Of a stretch of 64,000 nucleotides of DNA, positions 15,023 through 23,605 are shown in pieces. Location of the stretch: NCBI GenBank assembly GCA_039819545.1, contig JBCBRS010000002.1:62001-126000 (forward strand). Reading direction: 5' to 3'. The stretch is from CALLPQ01 sp039819545. Its GTDB lineage: Bacteria; Pseudomonadota; Alphaproteobacteria; Caulobacterales; Parvularculaceae. The position numbers and the translations under genes were made by a program. The first letter of the stretch is position 1; each line of letters starts with the position of its first letter. The notes under the pieces were generated by a model that saw nothing but the letters and a program-made list of their open reading frames with translations, was not told the DNA's origin and searched no databases.

Positions 15023-16471
15023 TCAGTAATTACGCGGCTTTGTCCCAATAATCTTGACTTTTGTGCCCACGGGTACGGCGCCCTCATTGGCGAGGCCATT
15101 GATAATCCGGAAGCGTTGTTCCTGATACGAAGGAAACGCCATAGTGCTGGCGAGGGAGCGCACGCTATCCCCGCGCCGCGCGGTGACCACATCGATCTGA
15201 CGGGTCGGCGGAACATTGAGGCGCGCCGGATCAACCGCTTGCAAGGTGTTGACCGACCGGTTGATCGCCGCAGAAAGCTCGCGGGTTTGGTTTGGTGGTG
15301 CCACCCAAAGAAACACGTATTTAGCCTGACCATCCCAATCGATGACATATCCGGTAAGGTCAAGATTACCCTGTTGGGTCTGAAGCTGCCCTCGCCCGAC
15401 CGCCGCCGGACGCCCATTGACCTGACCGTCTTGCACCGGGCGAAAATCCACTTTCAGTTGCTGGGACATCGGCCCTTCGAGGATCTCACGTGGTGTACCC
15501 TGCCCGCCCGTGATGGTGAATTGCATCTGGGCTCCCGATTGCGACCGCGCCAGGACTGCTGAGCTGGAGTTTTGCAATTGGAAACCTTGGGGCACGGCAA
15601 ACGCAAACCCAATTTCGGGATGTACGAACGTCGTACCCTGAATATAACCCTGACTATAGGCATCCTCACCATACAAAAGGCCATCAATCAAATTGAGATA
15701 GCGATCACGATTGATCTCTTTGCGGCCTGCGGTCTCAATCACCTGCGCTTGCTCAGCCGCTTCACGAACGCGGTTTGCTGAATTTGGGTGGGTGGAGAGA
15801 AACTCCGGCGGCTGCTGCCGCCCGGCAATCTGGCTCTCAAGCGAAGACCAACGACCAAGCGTGTTCAGAAAATACGCCGCTGCTATTGGGTCGTACCCAG
15901 AATTTGCCAGAAGCCGCACGCCGACACTGTCGGCCTCATATTCCTGATTGCGGTTGTAGCTGAGAAGGTAAAGCTGCGCCGCCTGGCCAATTGCCTCGGC
16001 AGTTTGCGCATTCCCTGACAAGATGCCCGCAAGAGCCGCTCCAATCCCGGTTATGTTGGAACGGCTGACGCGCTCGGCAGTGTGACGTTCAAAAACGTGG
16101 CCAATTTCATGACCAATAACCCCGGCTAATTCCGCCTCGCTATTGGCCAGCGCCAAAAGACCGCGCGTGATATAAACGCGACCAGGCAGCGCAAATGCAT
16201 TGACCACCGGGCTGTCGAGCACCGTCATCTTGATGCTTGCAGCGGGTTGAGTCGAACCCGCAAGAAGCCGGCGTGTCAGATCATTGGCATAGTCGCGGAT
16301 TGCCGGATTGGCGATCTCGCCGCCATATGCCGCCAGAATTTTTGGATGCTCCTGCAGTCCGATTTGCTTTTCCTGCTCCGGCGATAGCCCGAGCGGTCCC
16401 GCCGTTGATGCACAGCCCGCAAGCACCAAGCAAATCGCTGCAAATGCGACGACAAATAGAGTGTTTTTCAT
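15023..16471 (-). CDS. M48 zinc metalloprotease lipoprotein with C-terminal LysM-like region
   Basis: A 482-residue predicted lipoprotein (signal peptide with lipobox LAGC, Cys20). The peptidase domain holds HEIGH (H121, E122, H125) and the third-ligand region NQEYEADSVG, as in BepA/LoiP-type periplasmic proteases that handle misassembled outer-membrane proteins. Unlike the short M48 gene at 61.6 kb, it has a long C-terminal half with a beta-rich region and a final segment RRGDSVRSLAST...GTKVKII resembling a LysM fold. This type is common in alphaproteobacteria. The role in envelope quality control is inferred. Confidence 0.88.
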   Translation of the reverse strand: MKNTLFVVAFAAICLVLAGCASTAGPLGLSPEQEKQIGLQEHPKILAAYGGEIANPAIRDYANDLTRRLLAGSTQPAASIKMTVLDSPVVNAFALPGRVYITRGLLALANSEAELAGVIGHEIGHVFERHTAERVSRSNITGIGAALAGILSGNAQTAEAIGQAAQLYLLSYNRNQEYEADSVGVRLLANSGYDPIAAAYFLNTLGRWSSLESQIAGRQQPPEFLSTHPNSANRVREAAEQAQVIETAGRKEINRDRYLNLIDGLLYGEDAYSQGYIQGTTFVHPEIGFAFAVPQGFQLQNSSSAVLARSQSGAQMQFTITGGQGTPREILEGPMSQQLKVDFRPVQDGQVNGRPAAVGRGQLQTQQGNLDLTGYVIDWDGQAKYVFLWVAPPNQTRELSAAINRSVNTLQAVDPARLNVPPTRQIDVVTARRGDSVRSLASTMAFPSYQEQRFRIINGLANEGAVPVGTKVKIIGTKPRNY

Positions 16472-16593
16472 TTTTTGCCCCAGTCATGAACCCTCACCTA
16501 CAAAAGCCTAGCAAATCGGTGCGTGATTGCAAAACGCGCCAACCCAAATTTCGTGCGTTAGAGCTGATTAAAGCGCGTTCACAAAAAGGGAGT

Positions 16594-16689
16594 TCGTCGC
16601 TGGTTCCCATCCATCGACTTGGGTTCGAACGCGCGATGCCTAAAATCTAGACTGCATTTTCGATTCAACAAAAAGGGTACGCAGTCTAG
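16594..16689. repeat. Dispersed ~96-bp repeat element, copy A
   Basis: Its first 43 bases differ from copy B (26903-27001) at only two positions; the second part is a conserved inverted repeat CTAGACTGC (16647-16655) / GCAGTCTAG (16681-16689) around an AT-rich loop containing GATTCAACAAAA. Both copies lie in intergenic DNA in the same orientation. No transposase is linked, so it is best described as a REP/MITE-like element. Confidence 0.8.
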
Positions 16690-16721
16690 GTCGAGGAAAA
16701 CGAGCTACGGGTCAGTATTTT

Positions 16722-16871
16722 TTAGGTGTTGCGCTCGTGCTGATCGCGACTGCGTAAAGAACGCAAGCGCTGATATTGTCGATAGATCAGTGCACTGATG
16801 ACCACCGCACTTAACGCATAACAGGGCCAAACATAAACCCCGTAGCCATTCATGGCGAAGAATTCAGCCAT
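16722..16871 (-). CDS. ccmD: CcmD, small heme-exporter accessory protein
   Basis: A 49-residue membrane protein starting MAEFFAMNGYGVYVW, with one hydrophobic helix (about 13-30) and a basic cytoplasmic tail (RQYQRLRSLRSR). FFAMNGYGVYVWPCYALS matches the CcmD family pattern closely. CcmD is needed to release holo-CcmE from the CcmABC complex. The ATG lies inside the end of ccmC (8-nt overlap), so the two are translationally coupled. Confidence 0.9.
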   Translation of the reverse strand: MAEFFAMNGYGVYVWPCYALSAVVISALIYRQYQRLRSLRSRDQHERNT

Positions 16872-17634
16872 GGCTTCCCTCCGGCGTTGGCGCCATCGGT
16901 TCTACCGGTGACGCGGTGGAGACGGCGCGGCTTGGCTGGCGCTGAAGCCTTGCTTCGATGATCTGGCTTTCCACACCGGTCAGCACAAACCAGGCAAACA
17001 ACAGCGTATAAGCAATGATCATCACAAGGAGCGGTGTCAGGATTGCCGCATCAATGGTGGGGCCACTTGCGCGGATAATGCTGGCGGGCTGGTGTAGGGT
17101 GTTCCACCAATCCACCGAAAACTTAATGATCGGAATATTGATAAAACCAACCATGGCGATAATCCGTGCAAACCGCGCGGCGCGGGCCTTGTCGTCGATC
17201 GCCTGCCAGACCGACATATACCCAAGATATATAAACATCAGGACAAGGACGGATGTGAGCCGTGCATCCCACACCCACCACGCTCCCCAGGTGGGTTTAC
17301 CCCACACCGCCCCGGTAATCAGGGCGAGGACAGTCATGGCAAGGCCGAATGGCGCAGCGGCGAGCGCAGCGCGATCCGCCAGCGAATGGCGCCAGATAAA
17401 CGCGACCACCGATGCCACCGTAATCATGGTATAAGCGCCGAGCGCCATCCATGCGGCGGGCACGTGGATATACATAATCCGGACGCTATCACCCTGCTTT
17501 GCGTCAGCGGGCGAGACCACAAGACCGAGATAGAGCCCCGCCGCCATCGCGACGAGCGCACCGACAAAAAGCCATGGTCGCAACGTCCGCGACAGGGCCT
17601 CAAAACGGGCGGGATTTGAGAAAAACGAAAACAT
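16864..17634 (-). CDS. ccmC: CcmC, heme-handling membrane protein of cytochrome c maturation
   Basis: A 256-residue, six-helix inner-membrane protein that loads heme onto CcmE. The tryptophan-rich WWD motif is present as WGAWWVWDARLTS, with flanking periplasmic histidines in MYIHVPAAW and NTLHQPAS. The C-terminal tail (ending TPEGSHG) is Pro/Ser-rich and variable. It follows ccmB by 9 nt and overlaps ccmD by 8 nt, forming ccmA-ccmB-ccmC-ccmD. Confidence 0.96.
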   Translation of the reverse strand: MFSFFSNPARFEALSRTLRPWLFVGALVAMAAGLYLGLVVSPADAKQGDSVRIMYIHVPAAWMALGAYTMITVASVVAFIWRHSLADRAALAAAPFGLAMTVLALITGAVWGKPTWGAWWVWDARLTSVLVLMFIYLGYMSVWQAIDDKARAARFARIIAMVGFINIPIIKFSVDWWNTLHQPASIIRASGPTIDAAILTPLLVMIIAYTLLFAWFVLTGVESQIIEARLQRQPSRAVSTASPVEPMAPTPEGSHG

Positions 17635-17643
17635 GGTGTCTAG

Positions 17644-18345
17644 CTACTCCAGACCAAGGCGGATCGCCAAGACGGCAAATGGTGGCAAAACCACGCCGTA
17701 AAAGAGAGTGAGCGCCAACAATAATAGGGTTTGCGGTGAGACCCACTGGCTGGCAGCGGGGCTGAGCCCAGCCTCCACCGTGCCAATGCCAAAAATCAGC
17801 ACGGGCACCACGAGGGGCGCGGCAAGCCCCATGCCCAAAAGCCCGCCCGTGCGCGCGCTCGCCGAGACCGCCGCGGCGACAACGCCCGCGATAATGAGCG
17901 CCGGGCTGGCCGCCATGAGAAGGAGCGCAGCAGGCACCGCGCCGCCGACCGGGACCGAAAACATCACAAAGGCCAGCGGCACGATTAGGGCAAGAGGCAA
18001 GGCCAGCGTGATAAAGGCGGTGACCAGCCGGGCAAACACATAAGGCAGCAGACTCTTATGTTCTGCGCAAAGGACCTGCAGCGTGCCATCCTCCATATCG
18101 CTGCGAAAAAGATCGAGTACGGAGAATTGCACGGCCAGCAATAGCCCGAGCCAAATGATCGCCGGGGCCGCCGCGCGCAACGCAGCCGCCCCGGGACCGA
18201 GTGCAAAACCCGACAGCCCTATAAAAATGAGGAAGAAAAAGAGCGTCTGGAGCCAGCCACCGCCGCCGCGCAAGGCCAAGTGCACATCACGGGCCACCAG
18301 CGCCTTCAACATTTGGGGGGCGGAAGATGGGGGTTGATCGCTCAT
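17644..18345 (-). CDS. ccmB: CcmB, membrane subunit of the heme-maturation ABC complex
   Basis: A 233-residue protein with about six hydrophobic segments and the CcmB landmarks ARDVHLALRGGGGWLQTLFFF near the N-terminus and QFSVLDLFRSDMEDGTLQVL. It works with CcmA and CcmC to release heme-loaded CcmE at the periplasmic face. The start overlaps the ccmA stop by 4 nt (ATGA). Confidence 0.95.
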   Translation of the reverse strand: MSDQPPSSAPQMLKALVARDVHLALRGGGGWLQTLFFFLIFIGLSGFALGPGAAALRAAAPAIIWLGLLLAVQFSVLDLFRSDMEDGTLQVLCAEHKSLLPYVFARLVTAFITLALPLALIVPLAFVMFSVPVGGAVPAALLLMAASPALIIAGVVAAAVSASARTGGLLGMGLAAPLVVPVLIFGIGTVEAGLSPAASQWVSPQTLLLLALTLFYGVVLPPFAVLAIRLGLE

Positions 18346-18998
18346 GGCGTTGTCTGCCCAAAGTTTTGCGAAGCGGGCTTTTGCGGGGCAAGCGTGAGCC
18401 GGAGCGCAGGCACGTCCACAGCTTCATGGGTTGCAATAATGGCCAGCCCGCCACTGGCAAGATGATCCCGGCAGACCTGTGCCGCGAGCGCTTTACCCGC
18501 GCTATCAAGGGCCGATGTGGGTTCATCCAGCAGCCAAAGGCGGCGGCGTGCCACAAGACAGCGGGCAAGCGCAAGGCGGCGGCGTTGCCCGGCCGACAAT
18601 ATCCGGGCTGGCTCCCTAGCGAAAAGGGTAAGCCCAACCGTTTCGAGCGCTTTCATGAGCACGGCGCTATCACCGTGCCCATGGTACGTGCGTTGCCAGA
18701 AGGTGAGGTTTTCGTGAACGGTCAATTGCGGTTTGAGGGGCACGCCGTGGCCCTGAAACACGATTTCGCCCGGGACCAGCGGCTGTTCAATACCCGCCTC
18801 ACCGCCCGACCAGGCCACAGACCCCTCACCCGGGACGAGGCCCGCGAGGACCTGAAGCAATGTGGACTTGCCGGTACCGTTCGCGCCAAAGACCTGAAGG
18901 GCAGCACCCGGTCCAACGGAAAAACTGACGCCTTCAAAGATGGGAACGGTCCCGCGCGTGCAGGCCAGATTTTTTACGGTCAGGGTGCCCACGGGCAA
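18342..18998 (-). CDS. ccmA: CcmA, ATPase of the cytochrome c maturation ABC complex
   Basis: A 218-residue ABC ATPase with Walker A FGANGTGKST, signature LSAGQRRRLALAR and Walker B LWLLDEP, matching CcmA in size and in the AGQ variant of the signature. It hydrolyses ATP to release holo-CcmE. It is the first gene of ccmABCD and diverges from ccmE, 147 nt away. ccmF, ccmG, ccmH and ccmI are not in the window. Confidence 0.95.
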   Translation of the reverse strand: MPVGTLTVKNLACTRGTVPIFEGVSFSVGPGAALQVFGANGTGKSTLLQVLAGLVPGEGSVAWSGGEAGIEQPLVPGEIVFQGHGVPLKPQLTVHENLTFWQRTYHGHGDSAVLMKALETVGLTLFAREPARILSAGQRRRLALARCLVARRRLWLLDEPTSALDSAGKALAAQVCRDHLASGGLAIIATHEAVDVPALRLTLAPQKPASQNFGQTTP

Positions 18999-19145
18999 TC
19001 CTTTTTCACCAGACTATTATCATGGGTACGCATAACTGTTTGATTTCGTTTTCAATCTCCACCCCTAATGGAACAAAATATAGCCAATCGGGTACGCGCG
19101 ATTTTGCCCCTTGGCAGGGGGTCACCCAAGGCTTAAATCCGACCC

Positions 19146-19604
19146 ATGAAGCCGGTAAAACGCAATCAACGAATCCTTTATCTGGGCATTGGCGGGGTCG
19201 CCCTTGCTGCGGCGGCAGGCCTGACCTTTACCGCGCTGAGCCAGAATATCGATTACTTTTATACGCCCGGCGATGTTGTGGCCGCAGCAACCGCAGGCAC
19301 CCCTTTGCCCGACCGGCGTATCCGCCTTGGCGGCCTCGTGGCGGAGGGGACGGTGCGCGATGGCACCGGGGTTAAGAAAATCTTCGATGTGACCGACGGA
19401 AAAGACCAGATTACAGTGAGTTATGACGGTATTCTGCCGGATTTGTTCAGCGAGGGTCAGGGCGTCATCGCCCAGGGGCGGTTCCAGCCCGATGGCCTTT
19501 TTAAGGCTGATATTATCCTTGCCAAACATGATGAGAATTATGAGCCGAAAGAACTGGTGGGTATTGCCAAAGACCCCGTGGGCGAGCGTCAGCTGACCAA
19601 TTAG
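19146..19604 (+). CDS. ccmE: CcmE, periplasmic heme chaperone
   Basis: A 152-residue membrane-anchored OB-fold protein. An N-terminal helix (about 10-30) is followed by YFYTPGDV, RLGGLVAEGTV and the heme-binding segment AKHDENYEP, with the covalently attaching His followed by DENY. It passes heme from CcmC to the CcmF/H ligase. It is transcribed away from ccmABCD, so the two arms are probably driven from the shared 147-nt intergenic region. Confidence 0.96.
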   Translation: MKPVKRNQRILYLGIGGVALAAAAGLTFTALSQNIDYFYTPGDVVAAATAGTPLPDRRIRLGGLVAEGTVRDGTGVKKIFDVTDGKDQITVSYDGILPDLFSEGQGVIAQGRFQPDGLFKADIILAKHDENYEPKELVGIAKDPVGERQLTN

Positions 19605-19630
19605 GGCATACCAAGTCTCTTTATCGGCAT

Positions 19631-20845
19631 CTATTCTGCTGCAATCGCCTGCGCCTGTTGTTCAATTCGCGCTTTGCGCGGCAGCCAGATATTATCGCGC
19701 CACCCGATTTCGTCGACACATTCCACGGCCTTAAGAAAGCTCACTGGCGGCTTGCCCACGAGCGTGCGCAGCTTATCGGCCTTAGACGATTGCGCGGCGT
19801 AGAATCGTTCAATCAACCCGCCATTCAGCCGGTAAAACCGTTCGAGCACCTTGTGACGCCCCTCGGGCTTGGCTGCGTAAAATAAAAAGCGCGACAACAT
19901 GCGGTAGAATGCCCTGTCCCGCCACCGCTCGCGCGCATGGGCGCGGGTGAGTGCAGCCAGCGCGGGGCCAGTATGATCCGTCTCTTGCGCAATCCGCTCC
20001 GCCAGTGCCGCCGCGTCGGGCAGAGAATAACCGGTCAGCGGATGAAAAAGACCCGCGCCGAGCCCCGCGACGCCAACACCCGGTGGATAGGCGCTAAGAT
20101 GCTCATCAATATTACCTGCTAACGCAATGGGCAGGACGCCGTCTTCCTCGCGAAAAATCGTATCGATTGCCCACCCTGCTCCCGCGCAATAGTCAGCAAT
20201 GCGCTGGCGGATGGCGTCGCGGTCAAGCGCTGCTCCATCGGCATAATAGGTGTCCTCAACAAGCGCCGTATCCTCAGAAAAAGGAAGGACGTACACGAAC
20301 CGATAGCCATCATCCTGCGGGATCGTCGCATCCATAATGATCGGCACGGTGAGGCCATGGGGTTCTTTGAACCTGATTTCCTGACCCAGAAATTTCTGAA
20401 AACCGATGGTCAACGCATCGGACTGGCGTTGACCGCGCGCATCAATCACGGCGCCAGCCGCGATGTGCTGCCCATTTTCCAGATGGACACCGTCGGCATC
20501 TACTCGGCTGACTTTTTGACCGGTGAGGAGCCCCTCGCCCAGAAGCGGCGCCACACAGTCGTGAAGGCGCTCGGAGGTTGTGGAGCAATAGCCGGTATCG
20601 AGGACGCGTCTATGGCGCGGGAACCGCACCTGCTGGCGGGGCCATTCATGGGCGACCATGGCCTGCATCCACGCCAGTGTCTGCGACGGCAAATCAGTTT
20701 TGTGAAACGACCAGGTATGATTACCGCCCAGTCGGTCTGCCTGCTCAACCACCGTGACAGCAAGACCAGGATGTTGAACCCGTAACCGCCAGGCGATCAA
20801 AGCCCCAGAAAGCCCGCCGCCCGCAATGACCACATCTGATTTCAT
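19631..20845 (-). CDS. crtY: Lycopene beta-cyclase, CrtY type
   Basis: A 404-residue FAD/NAD-dependent cyclase that forms beta-ionone rings on lycopene or other psi ends. It begins with MKSDVVIAGGGLSGALIAWRL (dinucleotide fold), followed by GGNHTWSFH, VIDARG, GYRFVYVLPF, VEDTYYAD and GVAGLGAGLFHPLTGYSL, a set typical of proteobacterial CrtY. The start at 20845 has AGAAGG just upstream; an in-frame ATG at 20959 would lie inside the divergent promoter region. It is the only cyclase in the island and diverges from the ATP-grasp gene. Confidence 0.92.
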   Translation of the reverse strand: MKSDVVIAGGGLSGALIAWRLRVQHPGLAVTVVEQADRLGGNHTWSFHKTDLPSQTLAWMQAMVAHEWPRQQVRFPRHRRVLDTGYCSTTSERLHDCVAPLLGEGLLTGQKVSRVDADGVHLENGQHIAAGAVIDARGQRQSDALTIGFQKFLGQEIRFKEPHGLTVPIIMDATIPQDDGYRFVYVLPFSEDTALVEDTYYADGAALDRDAIRQRIADYCAGAGWAIDTIFREEDGVLPIALAGNIDEHLSAYPPGVGVAGLGAGLFHPLTGYSLPDAAALAERIAQETDHTGPALAALTRAHARERWRDRAFYRMLSRFLFYAAKPEGRHKVLERFYRLNGGLIERFYAAQSSKADKLRTLVGKPPVSFLKAVECVDEIGWRDNIWLPRKARIEQQAQAIAAE

Positions 20846-20952
20846 TGGCCTTCTTTCGGTTGGGCCTTTTCCCGCGCCTGGGCGGCTCATGTTTGCGGAA
20901 AACCTCGCGAATTGGAGGGCGAATGGCAAGCGCAATGCTTTGTACGTATCGC

Positions 20953-20972
20953 TTGACATATGCTAGTGTCAA
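20953..20972. promoter_or_regulatory. Palindrome TTGACA-N8-TGTCAA in the crtY/ATP-grasp divergent promoter
   Basis: A perfect 6+6 inverted repeat lies in the 146-nt gap between two divergent genes. Each arm is itself a consensus -35 hexamer (TTGACA) reading outward on one strand, so a repressor bound here would cover both -35 elements. No convincing consensus -10 was found at exactly 17 bp. It is not the TGT-N12-ACA PpsR/CrtJ pattern. Regulator identity is unknown. Confidence 0.5.
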
Positions 20973-20991
20973 TTATCGAAGCGTTATAGAG

Positions 20992-22185
20992 ATGACTCAA
21001 ACGATACTTCTTACCCTCGGGCGCTTACCAAAAGCGCTGGAACTGGCCCGTGCTTTGCACGGCGCCGACACGCGGGTTATTGTCACCGACCCATTCGCCA
21101 ATCACCTATGCCGACCATCGCGCGCCGTGGCGAAATCCATTGCCGTACCGGCCCCGGCAACGGATCCGGCGGGCTATCGCGATGCGCTTCTCACGGTGAT
21201 TCGCGACGAAAATATTGACGTTGTGGTCCCTGTTTCAGAAGAGGCGTTACACACGACGCTACTCGCCCCGTCACTACCAACGCATGTTCGTCTGTTCGGT
21301 CCAGGCCATGAGACGCTGCACCTTCTCCACGACAAACTTTCCTTCAACCGCGCCGCACAAGCGGCTGGCCTTACGGTACCGCAAACCTATGGAGCCCATA
21401 CGTCTGCGGCGCAGGCCATGGCCGCGCAAGGCGACTACATCCTGAAGCCGGCCCACGGATGTTCCGGGCAGGGATTTTCTAAACACGCGGTCGGCACCCC
21501 GATCCCGGAAGATGCGCGTTTTGCCGCCTATGTCGCCCAGGATTTTGTTGACGGGCGTCATGTGAGCGTACAAGCCCTCTGCCATCGCGGCACCCTCAAC
21601 GGTTTTGTCGCCTATGAGGGGCTGATCTTTGCTGGCAGTGTCGCCACCTGTTTTGAGCGAGTGGAAGAGGCGCACGACCTAAAGACGTGGGTCCAACACT
21701 TTGTTCAGCATCACGCCTATTCAGGCTTTATCGCCTTTGATTTTATCATTGATGAACGCGGGCCCATGGCCATCGAGTGCAATCCGCGACTGACGAGCGG
21801 CGTCCACTTTATGGACCCGGGCGATATGGCGGCGTGCGTGATTGACCCAGACGCCTCTCGCACTGTGCGCTTGAAACCGGTGCGGCGTTTTCAGGAAGGT
21901 CACACGAGCCTGACCGAGGCCTACGGCGACTTCTTGCGTCCCCGGCTTTTTCTGCGCCACCTCAAGACCATGGCCACAGCAAAAGATGTGTTGTTCGCTG
22001 CCCGTGATCCCCTGCCTTTTTTCCTGATGACGCCCATGTCCTGGGACCTTCTTAAACAGGTAATGTTTCAGGGCCGGAGCTTTGGAGAGGCCGCAACCCA
22101 CGATATTGAATGGCGAGCGTTAAACGCCGCGCGCATCAACACCGATGTGGGATCCAATCAAACGTCGACGGAGCATTACGCATGA
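20992..22185 (+). CDS. ATP-grasp ligase of unknown substrate in the carotenoid island
   Basis: A 397-residue protein. A preATP-grasp Rossmann-like region (LLTLGRLPKALELARAL, about 5-120) is followed by an ATP-grasp domain with KPAHGCSGQGF (ATP-binding lysine and glycine-rich loop) and FDFIIDERGPMAIECNPRLTSGVHF (Mg-binding Glu/Asn, ExNPR). The C-terminal 110 residues contain a non-catalytic FLRPRLFLRHLKTM region. Such enzymes join a carboxylate to an amine or thiol through an acyl phosphate. Start MTQTILL at 20992 fits the promoter region; the longer in-frame ATG would run through it. It overlaps the 3' end of the convergent P450 gene by 10 nt. Function is unassigned. Confidence 0.75.
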   Translation: MTQTILLTLGRLPKALELARALHGADTRVIVTDPFANHLCRPSRAVAKSIAVPAPATDPAGYRDALLTVIRDENIDVVVPVSEEALHTTLLAPSLPTHVRLFGPGHETLHLLHDKLSFNRAAQAAGLTVPQTYGAHTSAAQAMAAQGDYILKPAHGCSGQGFSKHAVGTPIPEDARFAAYVAQDFVDGRHVSVQALCHRGTLNGFVAYEGLIFAGSVATCFERVEEAHDLKTWVQHFVQHHAYSGFIAFDFIIDERGPMAIECNPRLTSGVHFMDPGDMAACVIDPDASRTVRLKPVRRFQEGHTSLTEAYGDFLRPRLFLRHLKTMATAKDVLFAARDPLPFFLMTPMSWDLLKQVMFQGRSFGEAATHDIEWRALNAARINTDVGSNQTSTEHYA

Positions 22186-23558
22186 GCCCGTTTGACCGTC
22201 ATCATAATTTGCGCCGCAGGCCGGGTGGTCAACCGCGCCGCAGGCTGCACATTTTCTGGATTCAGGATGTTAAAGTCATAGTCTCTGGCGAGTTGGGCAA
22301 TGATCAGGATTGCCTCCACCAGGGCAAAGCCAGCCCCCACGCAGGTATGAGGTCCATAGCCAAAAGGCATATAGGCCCCCGCCGGAATATCGCCCTCCCG
22401 GTCCGGCATAAACCGGTCTGCATCGAACATATGTGGGTCGGCCCAATAGTCAGTATGGCGATGAAGTGTCCATGGCGCGATCATGACGAGAGCACCTTTC
22501 CGCAATTTGCGTCCTCCAACGGTCACATCACGCAGAGCAACACGCGGCATAAACGTAATTGGCGGATAAAGACGCAGGGTTTCTCGAAAAACCGCCCGGA
22601 TAAAAACCATTTTCTTCGTATCATCAAACGTGATGGGGCCATTACCAACGACGCTGCGCACCTCTGCACGGATCCGCTTCAGGATATCCGGCCGGATACT
22701 GAGGATATAAAAAACCCAGGTGAGCACACTGGCAGTTGTCTCATGGCCCGCCAGAAAAAAAACGCCCAGCTGATCAATCAATTCTTCGCGGGTGAAGCCC
22801 TTTGCGCTGTCCCGATCGCGCGCAGCCATCACGGCAGCGGCGATGTCTTCTTTGTTCCCATTTTCCCCTTGGTGATGATCAATCAATTGCCCCAAATGAT
22901 GACGAATACGCGTGCAAGCCGCCAGAACAGCGGGGTCTTGATCAATCTTTGCCCAGGCGCGGTCAGTGATCAGTCGCCAGACCTTTACCTGCGCCACACC
23001 GCGCTCAAAAATCAGAAAATCTTCAAACACATCCCGTGCCATGTGGGAGGCAAGGGAGACCGAAAAAACGGTCCGGCAAATAATATCCGCCGTCAGGTGT
23101 CCCATGGCGAGATCCAGAGAGACCGGCGCACCGCTCTGCGCCGCCACATCAAGAGGCCCGCGATAATCCTCAACCGCTGCGGTCATCGCCTTGTAGGCAA
23201 CGGTCAGCCGCATATGGGAGAAGGCCGGATCAATCATCGCGCGTTGGCGGCGCCATTTCGCGCCATCCGACACGAAAATCGAATCACCAATCAGCGGCTC
23301 CAGCGCGCCGACCATCAGATCGCTCTTTGGAAAAGCACCGCTTTTGTCGAGCATGATCTCGCGGACAATATCGGTATCGTTGAACAAAACGATGGACCGG
23401 CGCGAATAACCGAGCGTTCCGCTTTTCATGCGGTACGCCGCCGCTGGCAGCAGGCTCAACAAGTCCCCATCCCCGCGCCGAACAGTTCGGGCAAGCGCCA
23501 GTATGGGTGGCAACATTTCAGGGTGCGGCGGGGTAAATCGATCGCCCATGACTCTCAT
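22176..23558 (-). CDS. Cytochrome P450, possibly a carotenoid hydroxylase
   Basis: A 460-residue soluble-type P450. The I-helix oxygen-activation motif is GHETT (271-275), the K-helix ExxR is ETLR (326-329), and the heme loop is PFGYGPHTCVGAGFA with Cys406 as axial ligand. Neighbours suggest a carotenoid substrate, analogous to CYP175-type beta-carotene hydroxylases; there is no crtZ in the window. Redox partners are not adjacent, although a ferredoxin reductase lies at 48.7 kb. An alternative start is three codons downstream. Confidence 0.85.
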   Translation of the reverse strand: MRVMGDRFTPPHPEMLPPILALARTVRRGDGDLLSLLPAAAYRMKSGTLGYSRRSIVLFNDTDIVREIMLDKSGAFPKSDLMVGALEPLIGDSIFVSDGAKWRRQRAMIDPAFSHMRLTVAYKAMTAAVEDYRGPLDVAAQSGAPVSLDLAMGHLTADIICRTVFSVSLASHMARDVFEDFLIFERGVAQVKVWRLITDRAWAKIDQDPAVLAACTRIRHHLGQLIDHHQGENGNKEDIAAAVMAARDRDSAKGFTREELIDQLGVFFLAGHETTASVLTWVFYILSIRPDILKRIRAEVRSVVGNGPITFDDTKKMVFIRAVFRETLRLYPPITFMPRVALRDVTVGGRKLRKGALVMIAPWTLHRHTDYWADPHMFDADRFMPDREGDIPAGAYMPFGYGPHTCVGAGFALVEAILIIAQLARDYDFNILNPENVQPAARLTTRPAAQIMMTVKRAHA

Positions 23559-23605
23559 CCGTATCAGGATTACCGGTCACCACACTATCGGGGGTATCCA
23601 TAATC

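Noticed and set aside
16611..16637. T-arm-like GGGTTCGAA in both repeat copies
   Set aside because: The flanking bases do not form a T stem and no acceptor or anticodon arm is present, so neither copy is a tRNA or clear tRNA remnant.
18327..19043. A 238-codon plus-strand open frame
   Set aside because: It is antisense to ccmA, which has complete ABC ATPase motifs.
22110..23603. A 497-codon plus-strand open frame
   Set aside because: It is the complement of the P450 gene, which has all P450 motifs; the antisense product is His/Arg-rich with no recognisable domain.
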